From: Brachionus manjavacas
Lineage: Eukaryota > Rotifera > Eurotatoria > Ploima > Brachionidae
Direction: 5' to 3'
Assembly (NCBI GenBank): GCA_019054805.1
Contig: JAHQIY010000006.1
Coordinates: 4,278,001 to 4,342,000 of the forward strand
DNA length: 64,000 bases
Both the position numbers and the translations under genes were made by a program. Positions 50,276 to 59,117 of the stretch are shown here, one piece after another (within the stretch, counting starts at the first letter, position 1; each line of letters begins with the position of its first letter). A model generated the notes under the pieces. It was not told the origin of the DNA and ran no database searches. It saw only the letters and a list, made by a program, of their open reading frames with translations.

Positions 50276-51190
50276 GTATCAGGGATAACGGGATTGTGAA
50301 GTTCGTTTCAATTCGATCATTTCAATTCAGAAAAACTTGAATAACTTTATTACTAAAAGAGATAATTCAGTTCTGTAAAATGCTTAATTATAAGCAAAAT
50401 TGCTTAATGCAGTAAAATAAGTCTGCAAAATGCTATGCAATTTTCTGCATTTTGCACCCCATTAAAAAGTATTCCAATCAAGTGTGCAATTAATTTGCAG
50501 AGTTTTTGCAAACATATATTTTTGGATTAAGCAAAGTTGCTTAACCTTAGAAGCACCAAAACGAGTCAAAATGACTTGTTTTAATAGAATCTAATGGATA
50601 AAAATGGATAATAATTTATTATTTGGATAAATCTATTCAAAACTTAATTTAATTGAGTAAAAATAAAAATTTGGCTAAAAAAAAGTATCTTGCAAAAATT
50701 TTATCTTCTACTGAATTCATTCCTTTTTGAACCAATTTTTCGTCTTTCATGTAAAATACGCAAATTTTAATTTTTGCATTTTTTTAATTTGCTTATCTTC
50801 ATTCAAGTATTAAAATTTAAGTCAGTTTTTAAAGATTTGTATACTTTTTATAAATATTTTATGACTCATCCATTGATTTTGTAGATAAATTCAAAATTTT
50901 AATTAAAAAACGAGTCAAAATGACTCTTTTTGGTGCTTCTAGTAGTATATACTTGATTTTGTACAAAGGAAATACTTTTTTTATTTGAATTTAGTTAATT
51001 TAGAAAGTTATTCTTATTTTTATGTTGAAAAAAAAAATTGTGCTCAAATAACAAAAATTGACTTAGATTTTAGCGGCCAAAAATCGAAAAAGGTCATTTT
51101 GACTCGTTGGTGCTTCTAGTGTTAACCATTAAGCATTTTACAGAACTAAATTATCTCTTTTAGTAAAAAAGTTATTGAAGTTTTTCATAT
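50276..51190. mobile_element. Foldback MITE, copy B, split by a piggyBac-like MITE
   Basis: The left part 50276-50544 and right part 51122-51190 together match copy A at 14581-14865, with the 577-bp insert listed next lying between them. Copy B keeps the full left arm, starting around GGGATTGTGAAGTTC, which is the inverse of copy A's right end. The right arm is cut off after GAAGTTTTTC. The arms are about 130 bp with several differences. No coding capacity. Confidence 0.85.
50545..51121. mobile_element. piggyBac-like MITE with TTAA target duplication
   Basis: A 577-bp insert flanked by TTAA at 50541-50544 and 51122-51125, where copy A of the host repeat has a single TTAA. The left end is CCTTAGAAGCACCAAAACGA and the inverse of the right end is CACTAGAAGCACCAACGAGT. 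Both inner ends continue into GAGTCAAAATGAC, itself nearly an inverted repeat (GAGTCA-AAA-TGACTC). The TTAA duplication and CCYT-type terminus fit piggyBac elements. A third copy of the terminal motif lies inside at 50911-50942, in right-end orientation. No transposase frame, so it is non-autonomous. Confidence 0.85.
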
Positions 51191-51214
51191 ATCCAGTTTA
51201 GTTTCAAAAATTTG

Positions 51215-51257
51215 GAATAGCCTGTCTGAAATAGTAACTATTTCAGACAGGCTATTC
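51215..51257. repeat. 43-bp palindrome with one-base centre
   Basis: Perfect 21-bp arms, GAATAGCCTGTCTGAAATAG plus T, around the single base A51236, with weaker pairing outward (AAATTTGG against CTAAATTTT). It sits where copy B of the foldback MITE loses homology to copy A. No other copy seen. Confidence 0.95.
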
Positions 51258-51354
51258 TAAATTTTAACCACATGAAAACGATGAAAACAATTTTTGAAAT
51301 CATTTCTTGTGTTTCCTCAAATTGTATACTTGATTTGCAGAAAGGTTCAGTAAG

Positions 51355-51845
51355 TAGTTTAGTAAGTTTAGTAAGGTTTATTAAGTTTAGTTAGGTTTAG
51401 TAAGTAGTCATTAATAAGTTTTACACCTTCATATCCATTAATGATTTTATAGATCTGAATTAAATCACCCCTCTTCTTACTTTGAGGTCAGTTAACTCTA
51501 ACAACTTAAGTCTTTTAGCATATTTGTAATTTCGAAGGGAAGGAATGATTCTTGTTGCTCTTCTCTGAATTTTTTCAAGTTGAACGATTTCTTTTTCTAA
51601 ATATGGGCACCAAGAACTTATTGCAAACTCCAAGTATGGCCGTACAAGCGCTGTATATAGCATTCTCAAAGAGTCTGTATTTAAATATCTGAAATTCTTT
51701 GCTATCATTCCTAGCATTCGGTTTGCACGATTTGTACAGTACCGGTTTGTTCATTTAACGTCATCTTGAATATAGATACCTAGATCCTTTTCTAGAGTCG
51801 TTTTAGATGGTTTTATGGTTCCATGTTTATTAAAAATCGTATAAT
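51355..51845 (-). mobile_element. Broken LINE (CR1/jockey-like) reverse-transcriptase fragment
   Basis: The minus strand reads, in order, L-E-K-D-L-G-I-Y-I-Q-D-D-V-K, a stop, then MLGMIAKNFRYLNTDSLRML, YTALVRPYLEFAISSWCPYL, L-E-K-I-Q-R-R-A-T-R-I-I-P and L-T-D-L-K-V-R-R-G. It resumes in another frame as D-L-I-Q-I-Y-K-I-I-N-G. This is the thumb region of a LINE reverse transcriptase, just upstream of the segment kept in the copy at 10960. A stop and a frameshift show it is dead. A run of degenerate TACTAAAC-like repeats follows its 3' side (51345-51415). Confidence 0.85.
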
Positions 51846-52775
51846 CATATTTTGGATTTTTTGAACCAATATGCATTACAAGATTATTTATATAAAATTA
51901 AAACTATAATTAATAAATTAAAACCATGGATTTGTTCAGAAATTTTTCTAGTTAATTTAACAAAAAAGTGGAGTCTTAAGTTATTAAAGTAACTTGGTTT
52001 ACGAATTTGGAACTCAATTAAATTAGTTTTTAAAATTATTAAAGCAATAGTTAATAGAAAAAAAAGAAACCGCAAAACTTATAGCCCTTTATGAGAGATG
52101 TCAACCCAAATATTTTCCATCATATTTCTAGTTGTGACATTTCTCATAAAAAATTAAATAAAATGTTTCTTTCAAAAATAATCCTGAGAAGAAAAAAATT
52201 TTCAATGCCGATGGTAAAATTATTAGAGAATAAATTTTTACTAAAAAAACTATGAACTTTAAAAGTAATACTTCAATTTTGTTTTAAATTTATATAACAA
52301 AAAAAATTAATATAACATTCAATAACAATCGCATTATTTAGCCATCTTCAGCAGATTCTTTGTAAAGGACAATTTATTGAAAAATTAAAAATTAACACTA
52401 TCAATTCGAATTTTGAATTTATTTTTTGCTCGTGCATATTCTCCAGAAAATGTGCTTAAGCAAGCTGTTAACTTTTTTCCTTTTTTATTATTTTTTCTGA
52501 AATCAATGAAAATTTACAAATTTTCTCGCAAAAATGTAATAATTTTTATTTAAAATTTTTTATTAATTTTTGAAAAAAAATTGGATTTTTTTGGCCCTTT
52601 TTGTTTTCATGCGAATTTACCAAAATTTTTTTACATTCGCGTAAATTTTCGTAAATCATCGTAAAAAATCAATATTTAAAATGAAAAAAAAGGAAATAAA
52701 TTTCTAAATTTATTACATCTAAATAAAATAATTTTAAATAAATAATTAAAAATAAAATAATTTTTCAAATTAAAA
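51846..52775. other. Gene-free stretch
   Basis: No gene. It holds the right arm of the inverted repeat pair (52500-52655) and, nearer 52776, the 3' flank of the membrane-protein gene. An AT-rich open stretch at 51884-52075 is not convincing. Confidence 0.45.
52500..52655 (-). repeat. Inverted repeat arm, right
   Basis: The minus-strand sequence matches 49655-49800 in ordered blocks (see that entry). Extra copies of TACGAAAATTTACGCGAATG-like words lie at its outer end, an imperfect internal repetition of the same motif. Confidence 0.6.
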
Positions 52776-53486
52776 CTAATTTTTTAATCTCTTTAAACGA
52801 ATAATGTTTTTATTTTCAAACGATTCATTGATTTCGCTAAAATCACTAAAATCAGTTATCGATGTTTCAGTATTCAACAAGTTCGAATTGTTGTTTTTAT
52901 CTGCAAAATCTGGAACAGATTTTAACATTCTAGTTAAATTTTGATTAGTTTTAAAATTGTTCGAAATCAAAGATTTGTTGTCTTCTGAACTATCTGATTC
53001 CGACAAATAGGCTTGATTCATAAGAACATCATTTTGTTTTGATTTAAACTCAAAATTGTGAGTAAATAAAAAAAATAATACTCCTATTAAACAAATCGAA
53101 CTAAAACACACTAAAATAAATGCAATAAAAGACAAAATTCGAAAAATGACTTTAAAATTGTGGCTGATCACGTTGGTGTCAAGATCTGGAGGTTTTTCTT
53201 CTTTGCCAAGTGTGGTAGTAATTGTTTTTGTGGAAGTGCGCTGATTTGAGAAAATAATTTTAAACAATTGATTCATGAATTGGTCAGTCAATTGGTCTGA
53301 GCCTAGTTTTTCATTATTCATTCGCAAAGTTTGATTTTTCGAACTGCTCTGAACATTTAAATATATAAAATAATTGTTTTTTTCGTTTTTTAAATTCGTT
53401 AGATCACGCTTCGATTCAACGAGATTTGCTGACTCAAATAATGCTGAGAACACAAATAAATACACTCTAACACTTATTATTATCAT
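52776..53486 (-). CDS. Hypothetical single-pass membrane protein with signal peptide
   Basis: A 236-codon single-exon frame that I do not recognise. Residues 1-24 look like a signal peptide (VRVYLFVFSALFESA). An extracellular part of about 85 residues has an N-x-T site (N51-Q-T) and a Thr-rich juxtamembrane stretch (TSTKTITTTL). A strong membrane helix covers about residues 114-142 (SFIAFILVCFSSICLIGVLF). The cytoplasmic tail of about 94 residues is rich in Ser, Asn and Asp/Glu, including SESDSSEDNKS. There are no cysteine pairs outside, so no known extracellular fold is evident. Start is the ATG at 53484-53486. Type I topology follows from these parts; function is unknown. Confidence 0.6.
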   Translation of the reverse strand: MIIISVRVYLFVFSALFESANLVESKRDLTNLKNEKNNYFIYLNVQSSSKNQTLRMNNEKLGSDQLTDQFMNQLFKIIFSNQRTSTKTITTTLGKEEKPPDLDTNVISHNFKVIFRILSFIAFILVCFSSICLIGVLFFLFTHNFEFKSKQNDVLMNQAYLSESDSSEDNKSLISNNFKTNQNLTRMLKSVPDFADKNNNSNLLNTETSITDFSDFSEINESFENKNIIRLKRLKN

Positions 53487-53670
53487 GGGCTATTTCATTA
53501 TCATCTTTTATAAAATATTATTATAAATAACTAATAATTAAAATTGAAATTAAGCCTTGAAATTATTTATTTAAATAATTAACCGCCAATATAAGTCATA
53601 ATAAAACTGTTTTATTGTCTTTAAGAAATAATTTATATTTTAGTTAAAAATTTTAGATCAAGATAACAGA

Positions 53671-53743
53671 GCCTTTGTAGCTCAGTGGTTAGAGCACTTG
53701 TCTCGTAAACAAGGGGTCGCGAGTTCGATTCTCGCCAAGGGCT
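53671..53743 (+). tRNA. tRNA-Thr (CGT)
   Basis: A 73-nt tRNA with all arms. The acceptor GCCTTTG pairs with CAAGGGC (one T-G wobble) and discriminator T follows. D-arm/A-box TAGCTCAGTGG and T-arm/B-box GAGTTCGATTC are both present. The anticodon stem is CTTGT/ACAAG, with loop CTCGTAA giving anticodon CGT. There is no intron. TTTATTTTTC follows, including a four-T-or-longer polymerase III stop. Confidence 0.95.
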
Positions 53744-54693
53744 TTATTTTTCTTTTTTCATTTTTTCAATTGTTCGACAAATAAAGATCATGGACAAAAT
53801 ATAATAATAAAAAATTTTTGTGTATATCTAATTTAATTTTATAATTTGAATTAAAGTTTTAATAAAAAATTAAAAAAATTTGATTAATAAAAATAAATTT
53901 TTAAAAATTTCTTTAAAGTTTTTTAAAACATTAACAAAAAATGTATTAATCAAAAAGAACACTCAAAAAGGCATAGACATAAAAAATAAAAAAGTAAAAA
54001 GACTTTCTGTACTTTTTTCGATAATTAAACTAAAATTTTAATTAATCAAAAGTTTAAATTTAAATTTTAAATTTTAACTATTTTTTCTATTACCTTCTGC
54101 ATACACGAATCCCTAAACTAGAGACCCCGTAAAATAATCTTTAAAATTATCATAAAGTACAAAAAGAAAAATGTTTTTCAAAAGTTTAATTTCATGTCTA
54201 TCCATGCACTCAAATGAATTTTATTTTAAACTTTAAAACAAAAGAAATTTAATTTAGAAATGAACCACAGTTTATGAAAATTAATTTGAAAATAAATCTT
54301 GACAATAATTCAGATTATCTCATAATTTCTCTAACAAAATTTTACTTTTAGCAATTCAAAATTTTAAAAAGCTTGATAAAAACTTATCTAGTCCTTTTAT
54401 TTCGAAGAACTAATTTACTGATAGAGTTTTTTATAACTATTAACTAACTGAAACGCATTTAACCATTTTTCTTGATTTGAAAATATTTAAAGATATTTTA
54501 TATTTTAACGTATTTGCTAGAATTTCGGTATATTTCGGTATTTCGACATGTCGGTAAATAATCTTTTTAATGTTATAAGACCCTGTCGTTAATTCTGAAT
54601 ACCCAGGTATAATGACATGTCGTTAAAATCGAGCAATTACGTAATAGTTACGTATTTTTTAATTTTAATTTAAATTTGAAGTTAAAAATTTAA
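53744..54693. other. Gene-free stretch
   Basis: AT-rich, no gene. Around 54535-54625 the word GACATGTCG appears twice (followed by GTAAAT and TTAAAA), and TTACGTA-like words repeat; I assign no role. Confidence 0.45.
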
Positions 54694-55130
54694 TAGTGTT
54701 GGGATCCGTACAAGCGTACACTTAACCGGCCAAAATTTTCTGAAACCGTGACCGTGTCTGTATTAGCCGGAGAACCTTTAAGCGGGCGGTGATTTGGCCG
54801 GTCAGCCAATAAACCAATAAATGGTCTAAAAATACGGGCGGCCAAAAAACCGACAACTTTTTTGGCGGGCAGTCACTAAATTTTTTGTAAAATTCTGAAA
54901 AAAACAACTTAAAAAACATTATAAAATAAATTAAGAACATTTTAAGTGGCTAACCGCTAAAAAGTTTGCCGGATTTGTGGCCGCCCGTTTTTTTAGGCCG
55001 TTTAACAGACCGTCCGTTTTTTGTTGACCTTTCATTTTTCCAAAAATTAGACGACCTAGCTGACCGGCCAAATGACCGCAAAAAACCGTCCGTGTAATGG
55101 ACCGGTTTGTCTTGACCGTATCCAAACCTA
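54694..55130. mobile_element. Locally GC-rich element with imperfect terminal inverted repeats
   Basis: A 437-bp block clearly richer in G and C than its surroundings. The left end reads TAGTGTTGGGATCCGTACAA. The inverse of the right end reads TAGGTTTGGATACGGTCAAG, an imperfect inverted repeat, and both run on to an AACCGG motif. The inside is packed with CCGGCC, CCGTCCGT and GGCCGG-type words on both strands. Minus-strand open stretches within it are composition artefacts. It looks like a non-autonomous DNA transposon, possibly with a TA target, but I see no second copy. Confidence 0.55.
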
Positions 55131-56159
55131 TTTTTAAGGTTAGATGGTGCGAGACTAATTAATTAAATTTATATCTAAAATTTAGATAAATGAATACACT
55201 AAAATAATATATAAATAAAATATATAAATATTAACGTGATATATTTTCATGAAGCGGGAGGACTGTGTCATTCTTTTCCATTGGTTGTCAAGCTGGTTGG
55301 TGAATATAAAGCGGATTTTGAATCAAGATATGCCGAATACCCGACTCCATTGAGAAGTTGCTTTCTTACGATTTCTTACTTTTTTCCTAAACTAATCAAT
55401 ACTTAAACATTTTGCACCTATCATGACTAAAAATTTGTCTATTTTAATTTTTTTATTATATTTTAACTTATTTTACTATTATCTTATTTTTTCCTTACAC
55501 TTTTATTTTATTTAATTTTATTTTTTTTTAATCTGAAGGAGTTTTTGTTCGGCACATATAAGAAAACTTAATGGAAAGAAATTGGAAGTTAGTTATCAAA
55601 TTAAATTAAAATTATTTCCAGATTTGTGTTTAATTTTGTTGTTTCATTCAGATTTTGAAAAAAGTGAGTGATCTTTAATATTATTTTGCAGATTAGTCTT
55701 GTTCACCAAACATGCATCATTTTAATGATCATATTTGGGACAAAATTCTAATTTTTTTTCACCTATATCAAAAATTTCATCAAAAATAATGGCAATTTTA
55801 AAAAATCTTAAATGATTAAAAATTTTCCTATTAAAACGCATTTTAAAACGTGGTTGGTGTATTTTTAAAAAATATTAATTTGAATCATACAATTTTTCAT
55901 TTATTTCTGTTATCGAATCTGATTATAAAAGATTTAAAAATTCATGCTTAATTAAAAATCTGGATTAAATATCACTAAATAAAAAAATTAAAAAATACAG
56001 CTCTTCTCAGAAACTGAATTTAGCTAGTACATTTTAACAACACTATAAAAGGTTTTATTAAAATTGCAACTGGCGTGATATAGAGAAAAAAACTCTTCCT
56101 CCTTTCATTGCTAACTTTAATTATAAACTTTTAATAATACTTTTAACAATTTACAATAA
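55131..56159. other. Gene-free stretch
   Basis: No gene. It contains one minus-strand copy of the retroposon-like tail (55501-55556). Confidence 0.45.
55501..55556 (-). repeat. Retroposon-like 3' tail, copy 3
   Basis: On the minus strand: TATGTGCCGAACAAAAACTC then CTTCAGATT and a long A-rich tail. It matches the copy at 9452 from GTGCCGA onward, with changes in the hairpin. Confidence 0.55.
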
Positions 56160-56503
56160 TGCTGATGACGTCCTCGCACATATTATTAGTGAATAATGAA
56201 GAATGTCTTGACAGGTTTCTCATACGAGAAAGGGTCAGTTAGCTATTGAGAGACAGATCATTAGAAATTGTTTAGTTCGATATAACTTTTTTACAAACAG
56301 GACAGCTGGTAACTGGAACACAAAAGACATAACAACTAGAAGCACAGTCAACACGAATAAATTTAAAAATCGAATTGATGAACTTCTCGGATATAGTTAA
56401 GCTGAATATGACAACTGGACGTAGGCAGATCGTCTACTGACGGTTCTGCTCGGGATCTTCGATCCCCCACAGCTTGTATACTACTACTACTACTACTACT
56501 AAA
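56160..56503 (+). mobile_element. LINE 3' end with (TAC)n tail
   Basis: The plus strand around 56255-56400 encodes the last residues of a LINE polyprotein: L-V-R-Y-N-F-F-T-N-R-T-A-G-N-W-N, then T-V-N-T-N-K-F-K-N-R-I-D-E-L-L-G-Y-S and a stop. This is the same FFxNRxxxxWN...FKNRID segment as in the 10960 copy, but from another lineage. A relatively GC-rich 3' UTR of about 80 bp follows (TCTGCTCGGGATCTTCGATC), then a (TAC)n microsatellite at about 56479-56500. Severely 5'-truncated. Confidence 0.85.
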
Positions 56504-56542
56504 ATTCTTTTTTAACTTTTAAACAATCCATTTATTTATTTT

Positions 56543-56595
56543 TTACCGATCAAATGCTCCTTCAGAATAAAAACATAAAAATAAAGTTAAATAAT
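56543..56595 (+). repeat. Retroposon-like 3' tail, copy 4
   Basis: ACCGATCAAATGCTCCTTCA then GAATAAAAACATAAAAATAA. It lies about 40 bp past the (TAC)n tail of the LINE at 56160 in the same orientation. Confidence 0.5.
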
Positions 56596-56892
56596 ATATA
56601 ATAAATAATATAAAAGAAAAAAAAAGAAAAATAATTCATTCAGATTTAAGCTTATATTCAATCGTTGAAAAACTGGGTCTAGTCGGTTACGTGAACCATA
56701 GTTCACTTGTTATCCGAAAATTCTTGTTCTCAGGTTTTTTGAACTATTGGTTCACCCATTTTTTTGTTCAATATAGAATTAGGGTGAACCAAAATAGAAT
56801 TAGACGAACAATTTTTAGATTATGTGAACAAATTGAATAAAGCTATTTAATAGAATGTCTAATTCTCGAAACTGATACAAAAATTAGTTAAT

Positions 56893-56935
56893 AATTATTT
56901 TATTTTTAATTTGAAGGAGCTTTGGAAATAACTTA
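56893..56935 (-). repeat. Retroposon-like 3' tail, copy 5
   Basis: On the minus strand: TTTCCAAAGCTCCTTCAAAT then TAAAAATAAAATAATT. The most diverged of the five: the left half of the hairpin is gone. Confidence 0.4.
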
Positions 56936-57930
56936 GCATTTGCTCTGATCTGGTCGACTTGGTATTACTCTTTCAACAATCCCAAATACCCAAATGCGCT
57001 CTCTACTTAAATCTTTGCCTTTCAGCAAAAACAATAAAAATTAAAGAAAATTAAAATTAATTTTTATCCCTTTAAGTGTTTGACTTTGGGAAACAAAGAT
57101 TCATCATTTTCGCAAAATTTACCTACTCTGACTAACTTCATGTTTGCAATACTAGCTTAAAATTATTTTTTTTTTGAAACTGAAAAAAATATTTGAAACA
57201 TCGCACTTTTTCAATGTTATTTCCAAATTGGACACATTTTTTAATTCAAACACAAAAACCACATAATTTCTGACTTATTTAATATTTTTTAATTTTTTGT
57301 TCTTTGCATCGCCTAATTTTCGTTTTATATTTGAAATAATTATTTAAGAATCACTGTGTCTCAATAAATTATTTTAACACTATGTGTCAATAGAGCCACT
57401 CTTTTTAAATTAAATTAATTAAAAAATTAAAGACAAATTAATCTTTCAAACGAAAATAATTGTTTGTTCTTCCATCCATTTAATCATATATTTTTTTATC
57501 AGTCTATGGTTTTAGACTGTTTAAACTTAAGCACCCGGGTTGAAAAAAAAATCACTGATATTCAATATTAATGAATAATTAATGAAACATGTTTTCAAAT
57601 TTTATTTTTTTTTCAATGTTAACGAGTACAAGAGCTTATTTAATCGGATCTGAAGAATTATTTTCAAATCAACCAAATTTAAATAAATTTAAAACAAAAA
57701 AATGCATCTATTTTATTTTTATTTAATAGCTAAACTTTGAAATTTTTATTATAATTAAAAAAATTTTTTTACTTGATAAATTTTTTTAAAAATTGAACAA
57801 AATACAACAATTATTTCTGAAAAAGTAGAGATATTATATTGAATAGATAATATTAGAGCTTTAGCAGTGCTTGTGATGGATAGTTTTAGGGTTTTAGCTC
57901 AGTTTTTGTAAAATATTTTTAAACATCACT

Positions 57931-58241
57931 CTACATTGGTCGTGATAGTTTGAGTTTATTGGTTTTACTTCTTCTGGAAAGTGTTCCAATTTGCTGCTTT
58001 TCTTTTGGTAGTAATCTAGCTAATTTTCTTTCACGTTTATAGTATTTAATTAAACCATTTCTGTTATACAATTTTTTAAGGTTGTTGTTCTAAAAATTAA
58101 AAGAGTGGAACAAATTTATTATAAAAATAAAAAAATATTCCTCAAGAAATTGTTAAATGGTCTTCTATTCCAAGAATTTTTCTCCTCTTAAGATCGACTT
58201 GCGTTAATTCTGGCTGAAACCACACGTCGTTTTGTAAACAA
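57931..58241 (-). CDS. Possible small basic protein, two exon-like segments (incomplete model)
   Basis: On the minus strand, an AG acceptor at 58090-58091 opens a 52-codon frame down to a TAG at 57931. It is strongly basic, with N-L-K-K-L-Y-N-R-N-G-L-I-K-Y-Y-K-R and RKLARLLPKEKQQIGTLSRR. Just upstream, 58241-58142 is another open stretch with protein-like content (QNDVWFQPELTQVDLKRRKI), ending in TGA. The two would join in phase only with a poor donor (CAA|GTCGAT) or a GC-AG intron (GCAAGT). I cannot place the start. The basic, Lys/Arg-rich make-up would suit a mitochondrial ribosomal or RNA-binding protein, but I recognise no family. It could also be a decayed gene. Confidence 0.4.
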
Positions 58242-59117
58242 CTAATTTATGTTGAAATAAAGATACACATTTATTTACTGTCCATAGCTACAGAACAAGT
58301 ATTTCAACGATTGATTTTTAATTTCGAGAAAAAAAGTGTTTTAGTTTACTCAGCTAAGTTTATTCTCTCTCAATTGAAACAGGTGTTTAAATAAATTTAG
58401 ATTTTCAACAAGTCTATAACTTGTAAATAAAATTAGACGTAAAATTTCATTTTGTACTTTATTATTTTATTATTATTTTTAAATTGCTATTTTTGTTTTT
58501 TATTAGAATAAAAATAATAATTAAATAAAAAGCTATGTCAAGCATTCTTGGCGGCCAACTAGGAGGTCGTCTTTGTTAGCACATTGCCCTATACAAGGAA
58601 AATTAAAGAAAGAGAAGAACTAAAATAAGATTTTAGAGTCAATAGACATTATTTATAGTACAAAAATAAGAATCAAATTGTTTATTAAATTAAAATTCTG
58701 GAATACTTTTTTTTTTTAATTTTTATTGAATTTTAATTTTGCCTTTGAGCTTAATGCAAGATTAAAAGCGAATTTATTTGGTAATTAAATTTTTATTCAA
58801 ATTTAATACAGCAAAATTCTATGAAATAAAAAAAAATTATGGTTCAAAATTTAATTGAATAAACTGCTAAAAAAAAGTTTTATTTTAGGATAACTTTTTA
58901 AAAATCTAAAACCAAAATTTGTCTTCTATAAAATTTAATAATTAACAACTTAAACAAATAAAACAAGTCAAACTGAATAAAATTAACAAAATATAAAAAA
59001 TGCCAAAAACCGTTCATATTTAGTCAAATATTTAAAAATGTTTAAATAAAAAATTTTAAGAACAAAAATTTATTTTTTAAAATTTAAATCTTTAGACACT
59101 AAAACACAATAAACATC
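58242..59117. other. Gene-free stretch
   Basis: AT-rich. It may hold an upstream exon of the doubtful minus-strand gene (an ATG at about 58296-58298 followed by a GTAAAT donor-like word), and it contains the 3' flank of the receptor gene. Nothing else seen. Confidence 0.4.

Larger units (their letters stand above)
56504..57930. other. Gene-free stretch with two retroposon-like tails
   Basis: Apart from tail copies at 56543 (plus) and 56893 (minus), I see no gene or RNA. Sequence from 57200 on is very AT-rich. Confidence 0.45.

Noticed and set aside
54722-55125. Minus-strand open frames within the GC-rich element
   Set aside because: They overlap in two frames and follow from the repeated CCGG-type words; no protein motif.
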